Assembly (NCBI GenBank): GCA_003427395.1
Contig: BFEA01000068.1
Span: 152,147 to 178,926, forward strand
From: Chara braunii
Lineage: Eukaryota; Streptophyta; Charophyceae; Charales; Characeae
DNA: 26,780 nucleotides
Direction of reading: 5' to 3'
Positions 1 to 8,116 of the stretch are shown here, one piece after another (position 1 is the first letter of the stretch; the number at the start of each line of letters is the position of its first letter). A program made the translations under genes and the position numbers. The notes below the pieces were generated by a model. It did not search any database and was not told where the DNA came from. It saw only the letters and a program-made list of their open reading frames with translations.

Positions 1-32
<32 letters not shown>
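1..32 (+). repeat. Poly(A) tract at window edge
   Basis: Thirty-two consecutive A residues open the window. By analogy with the other poly(A) tracts here, which follow retroelement ends, this is probably the 3' tail of a plus-strand retroelement lying mostly outside the window. The element itself cannot be seen. Confidence 0.6.
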
Positions 33-33
<1 letters not shown>

Positions 34-392
34 ATCCGATCACGTTACGCGTCGAAACAGGCGACAGGCCCCCTGCTGGTCGCTGAGGACCTCGGAAGCG
101 GGCGCAGCGAGTGACAGGCGTTGTTGCCCTTGGATTCGGGCGAACTGCAGGCGACCCCTCCCCGGGTTTCCTCACACCGTGTCGAGGGTATTGACTTGCG
201 TTGTGCAACTCTTTGAAATATGAGAGATGAAGCAACCCTGTTGACTAGGTTCACCTAAAAAGTCGGCTAGGTAAAACTTTGACTGTCTCCCAAACTGTGA
301 TTTCAGGACCGTCGATGATAGGTGATGACTTGCTTCAATCCCGAGTGCTCTGTCCACATCAGCAGAAGACCGCTTTTGAGGGTGTTGCAATT
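33..392. other. Unassigned DNA
   Basis: No coding similarity, RNA gene or repeat structure is recognised here. Open frames are short (under 85 codons) and look like chance. Confidence 0.5.
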
Positions 393-580
393 GTCGAGCA
401 CACTAAATCGTTCTCTCTCCCCCTTTGGCATTGGCCATTGTCAAGTAGAGCTCCTTCTTCCTCTGTGAATTGAAAGAAAATTGGCTTGTCAAGCACACTA
501 AATCGTCCTCTCTCCCCCTTTGGCATTGGCCATCGCCAAGTAGAGCTCCTTCTTCCTCTGTGAATTGAAAGAGAATTGGC
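393..580. repeat. Tandem duplication, 95-bp unit, two copies
   Basis: A unit beginning with GTC(G/A)AGCACACTAAATCG occurs at 393-487 and again at 488-580. It includes the phrase CTCCTTCTTCCTCTGTG. The copies differ at only a few positions (for example GTCGAG/GTCAAG, CGTTCT/CGTCCT, TTGTCAAG/TCGCCAAG). No coding function is apparent; this is a simple local duplication. Confidence 0.9.
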
Positions 581-1176
581 AGTAGTGACGACGTCTATCT
601 TCCACACTTAGATTTTCTGAAGGCTGGCTTCGCTGGTCTCCCTTGGTGTTGACTAATGTCGAGACTCCATTGGTCTTTTACAGCACTAGTTAGCTGTGAC
701 CGGGGAGACAAAACGCGAAATCACCAACCGCCTGTGAGGCTGTCGTTGATCAGCTCTGACGACCACGTCAGCCTGTGACGTGGATAGAGCGAGCACCCTC
801 GTCAATTGCGTGTGCGTTAGGCGCCGGAATCAGTCGCGCGTTACCTGAGGGCCTTGATTACTATTGTGGTTATCCTACCTTCTCCTAGTATATTCTTTGA
901 AAAGGTTTCTATTATTTTATCTTTATTTGTTAGATTCATCTGTATCTTCCTGCGGGCTTTTTTCCATCGTCATTTGTACTCAATTTCTATTATGCCTAGC
1001 GCTTCCTCCCATGTCTCTTGGGTGCTCACTGGAGTGTGGTCAATCGTTTTTTGGCATCTACGCTTCCGGGTCACTCATAGAGTGGCTAGTCTCAGCACCT
1101 GGAAGAAAACGATCTCATGTTTGTGCCATGGATTAGGCAGCTGTGTTCCTAGTAAAAGCGGTAGTTGTTCAATTGG
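581..1176. other. Unassigned DNA
   Basis: No recognisable gene. A plus-strand open frame around 854-1225 encodes a hydrophobic, low-complexity peptide that ends in the TTTG repeat, and it shows no domain. The only structured spot noticed is the small palindrome at 763-783, listed separately. Confidence 0.5.
763..783. other. Short palindrome CCACGTCA / TGACGTGG
   Basis: An 8-bp perfect inverted repeat with a 5-nt spacer. Each arm contains ACGT in a TGACGTGG context, the core recognised by many plant bZIP factors (general knowledge). No gene is recognised nearby, so regulatory use is speculative. Confidence 0.3.
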
Positions 1177-1191
1177 GAGTGTCTTGTTTGT
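1177..1191. repeat. Left target-site duplication of tRNA-headed retroposon
   Basis: GAGTGTCTTGTTTGT is identical to 2655-2669. The two copies bracket a segment with a T-rich (TTTG)n tract at its left end and a tRNA-like head at its right end, the layout expected of a minus-strand retroposon. The last few bases merge into the TTTG repeat, so the exact edge is uncertain. Confidence 0.65.
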
Positions 1192-1224
1192 TTGTTTGTT
1201 TGTTTGTTTTTTTGTTTTTTTTTA
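1186..1224 (-). repeat. (TTTG)n / poly(T) tract, A-rich tail of minus-strand retroposon
   Basis: TTTG units pass into T-runs interrupted by G. Read on the minus strand this is an A-rich tail with CAAA units, typical of retroposon 3' ends. It directly follows the left target-site duplication. Confidence 0.65.
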
Positions 1225-1553
1225 AGTCCAGGGTGTTGTAGAGGCCAGTTACTAGGCTCAAATTGATCGCTGGAAGTTGTCAGCCATGATTGCCCTGAAG
1301 AGACGGAGCTACCTTCTTATCCCATTCTTACGTCAATACTCCTAGCGCATCCCCTATTCCTACTATCCTACCTCAGTCTGACCAGCACTCAGGATCATTA
1401 CCCTACCATCGAGGGGAACTTCGACCGAACAGTAGTGACAGGCACCAGGGCTAGTGACCCAGCCTTGGTGGAAGCATAGTCGAATGAACCTCGTCGCAGG
1501 GGAACTTCAGACGCCAGGCTCAAGCAATCACCTATTAACCCCTAAGTAGACCG

Positions 1554-1666
1554 ACTACCGTCTTCTCCCGAACACAACGCACCCTTATTTTGGTTGTATC
1601 TGGCCGGAAATATAGCTTGTATACATTCATTTTTAGGCTGCGTTATGTTCGGGGGAAGACGGTAGT
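1554..1666. repeat. 28-bp inverted repeat with 57-nt spacer
   Basis: The left arm 1554-1581 (starting ACTACCGTCTTCTCCCG) is the near-perfect reverse complement of the right arm 1639-1666 (ending GGGGGAAGACGGTAGT), with two mismatches by eye. It could be a small MITE of 113 bp or a long stem-loop within the retroposon. No flanking target-site duplication was seen, so insertion is not proved. Confidence 0.8.
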
Positions 1667-1807
1667 AACTCATGCCCTCTCTTATCATCGAGACACCTAT
1701 TATTAGTTGGTTGTGACCTCCTCCAGCCCTATGGTTTTATGTATGTGTGATGTCTGGTATTGTAGATATGTGCCTGCAGGCTATGTGTTTTTGTGTGTAG
1801 ACCCATA

Positions 1808-1839
1808 GCAGACGTTGCTCCCCACCATGGAGCATCTGC
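1808..1839 (+). repeat. Hairpin resembling the tail-module second stem
   Basis: GCAGA and TGCTCC pair with GGAGCA and TCTGC around a CCACCAT loop. The core GCTCCCCACCATGGAGC resembles the second hairpin of the tail module found at 3257, 19301, 19553, 24892 and 25080, but lacks the AATAGA insert. There is no poly(A) next to it. Relationship to the module is possible, not shown. Confidence 0.4.
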
Positions 1840-2258
1840 GAAGTGAATACCAGTGATAGGTGCTCTTATCACCTCTACCAGTGTCTGTGTAAGCCATGTG
1901 TAGGTAGTATGTATAGGAGCCCTAGAAACACCTTGCCTCGACGCAGCGGAGGGGCGACCCTATGCGCCCTTAATCTGCTGCCAACGAATAGACAGCTCTC
2001 ATCCAGAACCCCGATCATTGGTTGAGGCTCCTGGCCCCCCAAAGGACCCCATGCCTACGTGCTCTATCCTCAATACAGATTGTCTCCCACCTATCAGCAG
2101 AATCCGGTCATCGGCTAGGTACTTCCTATAGGGATCAGAGGGACAGACTACAGACTCAGTAGGTGGTGGGCCATCATCCGTCCTTCCACTAGCCCCCAGC
2201 CTCATCCCTCCAATAGCGTGGTTATACCTGTAATCAGTATCTTGGATAGTGTCGAACA

Positions 2259-2280
2259 TGTGTGTGTGTGTGTGTATGTG
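2259..2280. repeat. (TG)n microsatellite
   Basis: A run of TG dinucleotides interrupted once by TATG. It abuts the end of the tRNA-like sequence at 2280-2340. Confidence 0.9.
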
Positions 2281-2340
2281 AATCTCGAACCTGGGACCTC
2301 CAGTATGAAACTGAAGGGTTCTACCATATGCATTACCACA
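2280..2340 (-). repeat. tRNA-like SINE head, inner copy
   Basis: On the minus strand the sequence has a close B box (GGTTCGAGATTC) preceded by a plausible anticodon arm (CTTCAG / CTGGAG around a 7-nt loop) and a poor A-box region (GGTAATGCATATGGTAGAAC). The acceptor stem is not evident, so it is not a functional tRNA gene. It looks like a tRNA-derived SINE head in the same orientation as the copy at 2577-2650. Confidence 0.5.
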
Positions 2341-2576
2341 GGAAGTGAATCGAATGTATGGAATGTGAAGACTGGGGGAGAGCATCAGAGCGACCAAAGC
2401 CAACAACAGCAAGCAACCAACGTGAAGTCTAGACCAGCATACAACACCCATGGACTGGTCCCCTGGGTGGTGCGTAGGCGGTGTCTGTAATAATACCATG
2501 CGTCAGCCCAGGGGAGTATGTGTCCAGTCGTGCGTAATTCTAACGCCCTTCCAGTGTCCATGCGCGAGGCTGTGGA

Positions 2577-2650
2577 GTTTTGAACCCGCAACCTCATACC
2601 ACAATGTGCATTTCCAACCGGTGCTCTAACCACTGAGCTACATCAACTGG
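2577..2650 (-). repeat. tRNA-like SINE head, outer copy (A and B boxes)
   Basis: Read on the minus strand, TAGCTCAGTGGTTAGAGCA gives a perfect D-arm (GCTC/GAGC) and a good A box. About 50 nt further, GGTTGCGGGTTCAAAAC resembles a B box. The anticodon region is degenerate and the acceptor stem does not close, so this is a tRNA-derived pol III promoter-like head and not a tRNA gene. It lies 4-5 bp inside the right target-site duplication. Confidence 0.6.
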
Positions 2651-2654
2651 ACAA

Positions 2655-2669
2655 GAGTGTCTTGTTTGT
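2655..2669. repeat. Right target-site duplication of tRNA-headed retroposon
   Basis: Exact copy of the 15 bp at 1177-1191. Without the insert, the flanks join into sequence just left of the LINE-1 3' remnant. Confidence 0.65.
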
Positions 2670-2699
2670 AATTGTAATTGTAAGCCAAAGTGTTAATGA

Positions 2700-3235
2700 T
2701 TGGTTTCAGATCTGTTGTGCTTTTTGACGGCGTAGGAGGCAGTGTTTTCTGTCTTCTATCAACTTGCTTGGGCAGATGGAATAATTCCTATGCTGGAAAC
2801 CGTGTCTGGCTATTCTGTCTCTTGTATAGCCAAGCGTTTACTGGTAAGGCACGGTGGGCGAGGAGCCATTGAAAACTTCTTAGTTTGACTGCTGTTATGG
2901 AGAGAATCCAGGGGTTGAGGGGTGTGTTATTAGGTGGTACGACGAGGTGTATTTCCCATCTACGGTTTATAATTTGAGAAACGACAACGGATCTTAGTCT
3001 CAATGTGTATCCTAGTTTCGTGGCGTACTCCAGAATATTAGAACGTTTTTCGAATCCTAATCTACCCGATTTCCTTTTCCAGGCCCATTCTGCAGGGTCA
3101 ATTTCTAGTTCTTCTATACTTGATATAGGTTTGTAGATGCGGCGTTTTTCTGTTTCTACCATCCTTACTTTCCTTACCGCTTGTTCTGGAAGGGCTATTT
3201 CTCCGAAAAGGGTTTGGATTAGTAGGCTAGTAGTA
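2700..3235 (-). pseudogene. LINE-1 ORF2 C-terminal region
   Basis: The frame 3162-2788 carries the family motifs DPAEWAWKRKSG, INRRWE and FQWLLAHRALP. These match the corresponding stretch of LINE-3 (DPDEWEWDTG, IRRRWE, LQWQILHRCLP). A stop follows, and the zinc-ribbon remnant (Cys-Pro ... IEDRKHCLL) continues in another frame to about 2740. In LINE-3 the same place reads C-x2-C with a downstream HCLLDC. The reading frame upstream is interrupted by the insertion at 3249-3311; leaving out the insert and one copy of its target duplication makes the frame continuous. Confidence 0.75.
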
Positions 3236-3248
3236 GTCCCAGTTCTTC
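3232..3248. repeat. Left target-site duplication of the 62-bp tail insertion
   Basis: AGTAGTCCC-AGTTCTTC here matches AGTTGTCCCTAGTTCTTC at 3311-3328 with one mismatch and one single-base indel. It lies inside LINE-1 coding sequence. Confidence 0.7.
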
Positions 3249-3311
3249 CAGCACGAGCTGCTCCCCACGAATAGATTGGAGCTTTAAAAAAAAAAAAAAA
3301 AAAAAAAAAAA
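3249..3311 (+). mobile_element. Minimal 5'-truncated tail-module insertion with poly(A)26
   Basis: The insert is about 36 bp of the recurrent tail module (CAGCACGAGCTGCTCCCC ... GGAGCTTT) followed by 26 A residues (3286-3311). It sits in LINE-1 in the opposite orientation and is bounded by imperfect 17-18-bp target duplications. It contains only the 3' half of the module's first stem and the whole second hairpin (GCTCC ... GGAGC). It is a severely 5'-truncated retrotransposition product. Confidence 0.75.
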
Positions 3312-3328
3312 GTTGTCCCTAGTTCTTC
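3312..3328. repeat. Right target-site duplication of the 62-bp tail insertion
   Basis: Follows the poly(A) directly and matches 3232-3248. LINE-1 coding sequence resumes from here toward higher coordinates on the minus strand. Confidence 0.7.
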
Positions 3329-4530
3329 TATTTGGTACATATCACAGATGAGCCAAGTGTCTCTTGGTCCTTCCCTTTTATGGAATTGATAAGCCATGGT
3401 GGAAGCCGTTTCTGTTTTTCTTGTTGCCCAGTCCCCCTGTTTCCATTTGCACGGTTCCTTGAGCAGTTGGGTCCATAACTCCAAGAAGGAGCTGGTGATG
3501 TTATTTAGGTTCTCCTGTAGGTTATAACATCCCTTTAGGGGTTTGGATCCATGCTAATGGGATCGATTCTTGGATTTCTTGTAGACCCTGGGCCATGTTT
3601 GTGATCTGGCCGATTCTGGCCTTGAGAGAGTCTGGTGGATGTCATGAGCAAGCCAGATTATCCCATATGTCCCCGACCTTGTATATTCCTTTCTTCACCC
3701 TGTGTTTCCACTTAGAGTTCCCCTTGAGGGAGAGGGGTAGACCCGTCTGATCCACGATTTGTGGATGGCCAAACAAATGGTTGGCGCCAAATTTCCTCGC
3801 ATTTGAGTGGTGTGGGCGTTTGGGTTGGACCCCTTTCTCTCCATAGGATGATCATGGTTGTCTAGAGCAGGTCCAACTCGAGGTCACGTTTTGCGCGCCC
3901 TGCATGGGTGTTGTCTGTTTCTAAGCAGGGGAAGCGAGGGGCGACCACCAGTCAACCATTGGAGAGGGTGCACCGGATGGAGGGGATGAGATGGGGGGGC
4001 TAGACAGGCCAATTGAATTTGTGCATAGGTTGCCCAGGGTTTTAATTTCTTCCTCCAGATCGATAATTCCCACGCCGCCTCGGGACCTAGGTTAAACTAT
4101 AGTGTCCCATGCCACTCTCTTTCTTTTGTGGGTGTCATTATAGTCGCTTTTCCATAGGTAGGCCGATCCCGCCCGTTTGAGTTTAGAGATTTGTTTTTGG
4201 TTAATTTGCCAGAAAGCAACTTTATACCATATGGAGAAGAATATGGCATTGTTTATTACCAGAACTCTTCCCACGAGCGATGTATGTTTGGCATCCCAGT
4301 GAGTGAATTTCCTGATAGCGAACTCTATAAGGGCCTCCCAATGATCTGGGGGGGTCCCAGAGCGGTGAGATTTGCCCCCATCACTTTGATTGCAGTCTCC
4401 TTGTGTCTCCATGCTACTTGGGGATCCGGAGGAGGTGGCTCCCCATTGGGTCGAGCCACCAACCTTCAGTTTTTTAGCCCTAGTTAACTCTCATATTCGA
4501 GGCTATCTCAAATAGATGGATGATGTGGGT
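3315..4530 (-). pseudogene. LINE-1 ORF2 post-RT (connector) region
   Basis: The frame 4412-4092 carries LVGRVLVINNAIFFSIWYKV, matching LVGRALVINNVIFASIWYKV of LINE-3; this is the region following the RT palm in this LINE type. Beyond it, RPRGGLGII-like and GIYKVGDIWD/IGDLW-like stretches can be followed in other frames down to 3315. It is interrupted by several frameshifts and stops. Function in an intact element would be the thumb/connector between RT and the C-terminal zinc domain. Confidence 0.75.
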
Positions 4531-4536
4531 TAATGC

Positions 4537-5215
4537 CTAAAAGCTCTCGCAGTTTGCTTTGAAGAGCACAGTGAGATCATCAGCAAACAGAGATGTGACT
4601 GAAATACGGTGGTGGGGGATTTCTGGCACATCAATACGCTGAATCAGAGGGTTCGTTCTGATCATGGCTGCCAAAGCCTCCATGACAAGGACGAAAAGCA
4701 TAAGGGCGATCGGATCGCCTTGTCGTACCGATCGATGTTCAAATAGCGAGGTTAGGTGGTCATTGAGGGTGATGTTTGTGGTTGCGGTGCGGTAGAAGAC
4801 GCTGATCCATGCACAGAAACTCGGACCAAAATTCATTTTTCTAAGGCATATATCCAAGAAGTCCCAGTCCACGTGATCATATGCCTTTTCAAAGTCAATG
4901 AGCAGTATAGCCGCTTCAGCCTTCCATTGTCTTGCATACCGGATTGTTTCATTCACTAATAGAATGTTGTCTTGAATGTGTCGGTAGGGCATGAACCTAG
5001 ATTGATCCGGGTGGATTAGATGAGGAAGAAGAGGTAACAGTCTATTGGTCTGTAGTTCCGGATTTTAGACGTGTCCCCCTTTTTATAAAGCAAGGTTGTC
5101 ACTCCTTGCCCCATCATGCCACCGAATGTACCCTCATTGAAGACAGCATCAGCGTACAACATAAAATCATCTTCCAAGATTGGCCAAAATTGGATCCAGA
5201 ACTCTTTCAAAAAGA
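4537..5215 (-). pseudogene. LINE-1 ORF2 reverse transcriptase
   Basis: Two frames (5210-5016 and 4992-4537) cover the RT palm. Visible motifs are GVTTLLYKKGD and NYRPI, then LIDFEKAYDHVDWDF (motif A, first catalytic Asp), RQGDPIALMLFVLVMEAL (motif B) and SLFADDLTVLF (motif C, catalytic Asp pair, about 4576-4590). Compared with LINE-3, about 50 nt are missing between NYRPI and the LLPHL-like segment, which shifts the frame near 5040. In an intact element this enzyme would copy the element's RNA at a nicked chromosomal target. Confidence 0.9.
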
Positions 5216-5219
5216 AGTC

Positions 5220-5850
5220 CAGTCTGGGTTTTTTTAATCCTCTATCTCCTGAAGTGCCTAAAAGAGCTCTCCACGCGACAGCGGGGTGTCAACAGCGGTT
5301 CTCTGGAGTGTGGAAAGCAGAGAGGGGAGGGAGGCCATCAATGTCTCTCATGCATGGTCCAGTATGTGGGTCTCAGTCCGCGCTATTTGTGAGGTGAAAA
5401 CATGCTTATAGTACTGGGATGCATATTCCACAATATTTTACACATTTGTACCCTGAGGTTGGGATGCATCAAAGGGGTGATTGAGGGAAGGCACCATGTT
5501 TTTCCTGCATTTAAACTTAGCTTTGTTAAAAAAATTCTTCGTCATCATGTCCTCTTAGTATCCTTTTCTTACTGTCGCTTGAAGTCTCCACTTTTGAGCC
5601 CACTCATCTATGAATTCTTGGAGCTGAGCTCTAGCTTGTTGGAGCATGTAGTAGGTTTCAGGGTCCGTCAGGTCGTCATTTAGTTTGTCATCCAATTCTT
5701 CAAGCTATTGCAGAAGTCGGTCAAGAATCGCCTTGCATTCTCGAGCGTGTTGAATAGAGAATTTTTTAACTCTTTCTCTTAGATTAGCGATCCCGTCATT
5801 AAACCAGTGGACAGTTGAGCCCTCTTGAGGTTTAGTTGTTGTCCAATAGG
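5220..5850 (-). pseudogene. LINE-1 ORF2 linker between endonuclease and RT
   Basis: Minus-strand translation gives an ARAQLQEFIDEWAQKW-like helix (about 5590-5660) and, nearer the RT, FFNKAK, VPSLNHPFD and NIVEYASQYYKH. These match the corresponding LINE-3 stretches (ARAQLQEYLDDHAQKW, FFNKAKAR, VPSLKHPFDG, RIVEYASTYYKH). The reading is split by stops and small indels. No separate enzymatic function is known for this segment. Confidence 0.7.
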
Positions 5851-5879
5851 ACTAAAACCCGCGAACCGGCTGCTGAAAG

Positions 5880-6574
5880 GACCGGAGTTTTAACAGGGAC
5901 GTGTTAAATTTGAAATAGTCATGACCTCGGTGAATGTGTGCATGGAAAGAGATGCCTATTGCAACCATACGGTGGTCAAAGGATTTGCAAGGTGAGAAGG
6001 GAAGGATTTCAGCCACGGTCAGCAGACCTTGAAGAAAATTTGAAAGAAGAAAAAGATTTATTCTCGAGTTCGAGATCCCGGCAGCCCCCCTTGACTGGAC
6101 GTATGTGTAGGTTCAATTATTCCGGTGCAACATTCTGAATGTATCAATGAGACTCATGTCTGTCATCATGTGAGCAAGCATGGCACAGTCTTGACCTCTC
6201 TCAACATGAGCATCGGTGCCCCAGTGGTGATTGGGAGGAAGACCTCCTATCCATATTCGGGTCAGGGGCACAGTTGAAGTCACCACACATTATTATCGGC
6301 GCATCAGGAGGAAGGAGTTGTTGGAGGGAGAGAAAGAATTGGACTCGCAGTGTTGGATCATTCGGGGCGTACATGCACACCGTGGAGACTGTTTCAGTTC
6401 CAACTGAGGCCTTTAACCAAATTCACCTACCATCAACTTTCTCTCATTCAGCCTGAATCAGAGTGAGTCTTGTGTTATCACTTTCCACAGAGCATTCTCT
6501 TTTTGTTCGTTTGGCCGCACCAGGCCATTGACATTTATTGATCTAATGTCAAGGTCCGCTGTAGGCAATTTTTT
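5880..6574 (-). pseudogene. LINE-1 ORF2 endonuclease (APE-like)
   Basis: Minus-strand translation starts ADLDIRSINVNGL near 6565 and contains MYAPND and GDFN (about 6265-6385), YTYVQSRG with SNSRINLFL (about 6045-6110) and SFDHRM (about 5960). These are the expected exonuclease-endonuclease-phosphatase motifs including the Asp of GDFN and the Asp-His near the C-terminus. The central IQETH region was not recovered cleanly and several frames are needed. In an intact LINE this domain nicks the target DNA to prime reverse transcription. Confidence 0.75.
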
Positions 6575-6740
6575 GGCCCAAGTTGGAGTGTTTTTGATTG
6601 GAGGTGGAGGTCGAGGGGGACTGGGGCATCTCGGGGGTTCCGGATGAGCGGCTCCCTATTCCAGGCATGGAGGGTACTGCTGGCTTAGTTCCCGTGGTTG
6701 TAGTTGCAGGGCCTCCCCCGTACTCATATTTTGCTCACGG
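6575..6740 (-). pseudogene. LINE-1 ORF2 N-terminal proline-rich leader
   Basis: Upstream of the endonuclease, the minus strand reads a Pro/Ser-rich stretch ending PTWAKKLPTADL. LINE-3 has PEWAKKLVEADL at the same place, which supports a common N-terminus for ORF2 in this family. The region ends at a TTG microsatellite. Confidence 0.6.
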
Positions 6741-6753
6741 GGGGAGGTTTCGG

Positions 6754-6779
6754 GTTGTTGTTGTTGTTGTTGTTGTTGT
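6754..6779. repeat. (TTG)n microsatellite
   Basis: Eight or more TTG units. The long valine run in a plus-strand open frame over this place is an artefact of the repeat. Confidence 0.95.
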
Positions 6780-7800
6780 AGTAATCGGCCTATCTGATGC
6801 TTTTGTTGTTGCTGTGAATGGTCCATCTGGTGTACAGCTATGTTGTTGTTGTGTTATATACCACTCCATCCGTGTGAGTGTGTGTGTACTTTTGTGCACT
6901 TGTTCCATTGGGAAAGAAACATTAAAAACATTAAAGACATTGAAAAGGATATGGTCGTGCATACCCAAAATTATATTTTAGTTTGTGGTGATAGATCCTA
7001 GTGACAGGCTATTGACAAAAGGTGGATCATCCCAAGGGCGATGCTCATCAAGGGTCGCTTTCTCCAGCAATCTGAGAAGGAATACGACCTGGTCCGCAGC
7101 CGACCATATGTTATTTGATCTCGGGCATGATGTTGGGGTGTCCAGAAGTTCCATCTGTGATAGCCATTGTATCTGGCCCGATTGCTGGTTTGCGTGGGAT
7201 GCTGAGTTAAAAAGAGGTGGGATACTAAAAGGATGGCAGTCACCCACAGTACTATGATGAGGCGTTGCAAAGCTCTGAACGTGATTGCAGTCAGATCCCC
7301 CGAGGTAAGGTTGTATTTGCAGTACTAGGTGCATATTGGAAATTGCTAGCGTGAACACGTCCTGATTCCAATAGGATTGTCAACAGTTGATGGGTGTACT
7401 GATCGGCCACACGGGCTTGGGTTTCCTCTCTTTCATCTTTTTCTTTCTTTCTTTTTTTTTTACACGCACACAACCCCTTCTATTCTGGGGCTGCCAGTCT
7501 AGTTGATTATTACTGGTAAGCAAATGAACAAAGTCACTGTGGGCCAAAAAAAAAAAAAAAAACAGGTAGAGAAAGCAGACATAGGGACGAAGGGTGGAAG
7601 CAGTAAGCAATCGGGAGACTCCCCTTAGTACTCAGTCATTGCCTACTAAGTCCACTCTCGCCCCCGCCTATTGCGTTCCCCACCACCCATACCCACCCTC
7701 CCCCATACTCATCCCTCCACCCACCTCCCCACCTACTGCCTATATAATGTCTTAGCTTGTCCTACTTTCACCATCTATCCATAGGGGAAACTACGCAGGA
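6780..7800. other. Unassigned DNA with poly(T) and poly(A) runs
   Basis: No coding similarity was recognised on either strand. A T run lies at 7452-7461 and an A run at 7546-7562, and 7660-7740 is C-rich. Minus-strand open frames at 6978-7473 (up to 126 codons) show no domain and do not resemble the ORF1 of LINE-4. Confidence 0.5.
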
Positions 7801-7961
7801 GTCACAAAAATGAGTTATAATTCCACTATGGGCCAAGATACAGTTTCGAATTGCAATTCAGGCATTGTGTACAACCCAACTTTTTGGTAAGGTAGGGTGC
7901 CCGAAGTGCAATTGCAAACTGTGTCTTGCCCCATAGTGCAATTATAACTTGTTTTTGTGAC
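7801..7961. repeat. Palindromic (MITE-like) repeat, unit 1
   Basis: The unit begins GTCACAAAAA and ends TTTTTGTGAC. Arms of about 64 bp are near-complementary through GTTATAATT, CACTATGGG and GCAATT, around a loop of about 30 bp (ACAACCCAACTTTTTGG). This is the shape of a fold-back MITE. No convincing target-site duplication was found in the flanks. A transcript would form a long hairpin. Confidence 0.85.
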
Positions 7962-7965
7962 TCTA

Positions 7966-8116
7966 ATGAGTTATAATTGCACTATGGCCAAGATACAGTT
8001 TCGAGTTGCTGTTCGGGCAATGTATACAACCCAACTTTTTGGCCAGGTAGGGTGCCCGAAGTGCAATTGCAAACTGTGTCTTGCCCCGTGGTGCAATTAT
8101 AATTCATTTTTGTGAC
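7966..8116. repeat. Palindromic (MITE-like) repeat, unit 2
   Basis: Tandem copy of unit 1 at a 156-bp offset, with the same loop and right arm and terminal TTTTTGTGAC. Its left arm lacks the outer GTCACAAAA, so the copies share or have lost a terminus at the junction. Differences from unit 1 are scattered, so the duplication is not recent. Confidence 0.85.

Larger units (their letters stand above)
1192..2654 (-). mobile_element. tRNA-headed SINE-like retroposon, about 1.46 kb
   Basis: The segment is flanked by a perfect 15-bp direct repeat (1177-1191 and 2655-2669). Its right end, read on the minus strand, starts a few bases before a tRNA-like sequence with a good A box (TAGCTCAGTGG) and a B-box-like GGTTCAAAAC. 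Its left end is a T-rich (TTTG)n run, an A-rich tail on the minus strand. Tail, head and duplication together indicate target-primed insertion. No RT or other protein domain was seen in either strand, so it is non-autonomous. It is long for a SINE. It also holds a second tRNA-like head (2280-2340), a 28-bp inverted repeat (1554-1666) and a hairpin resembling the tail module (1808-1839), so it may be composite. Confidence 0.6.
2690..6740 (-). mobile_element. LINE-1: degenerate L1-like non-LTR retrotransposon (ORF2 part)
   Basis: A minus-strand ORF2 can be followed nearly end to end across several frames. It has a proline-rich N-terminus, an endonuclease (about 6574 to 5880), a linker (about 5850 to 5220), RT (about 5215 to 4537), a post-RT region (about 4530 to 3315) and a C-terminal domain with a decayed zinc-ribbon remnant (3235 to about 2740). 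It is clearly homologous to plus-strand LINE-3 at 13212-19341; the RT segments are roughly two-thirds identical by eye. No ORF1 was identified upstream and no 3' tail downstream, so both ends are incomplete or unrecognisable. Frameshifts, stops and a tail-module insertion at 3249-3311 make it non-functional. Confidence 0.85.

Noticed and set aside
393-580. CRISPR-like repeats
   Set aside because: Only two adjacent 95-bp units without unique spacers; it is a simple tandem duplication in a eukaryotic context.
864-1225. Hydrophobic plus-strand frames as a membrane protein
   Set aside because: T-rich composition alone gives hydrophobic translations; there is no conserved start context or domain, and one frame ends in the TTTG repeat.
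1999-2499. 166-codon minus-strand frame inside the tRNA-headed retroposon
   Set aside because: It runs through the TG microsatellite (HIHTHTHT) and both SINE-like segments, and shows no domain.
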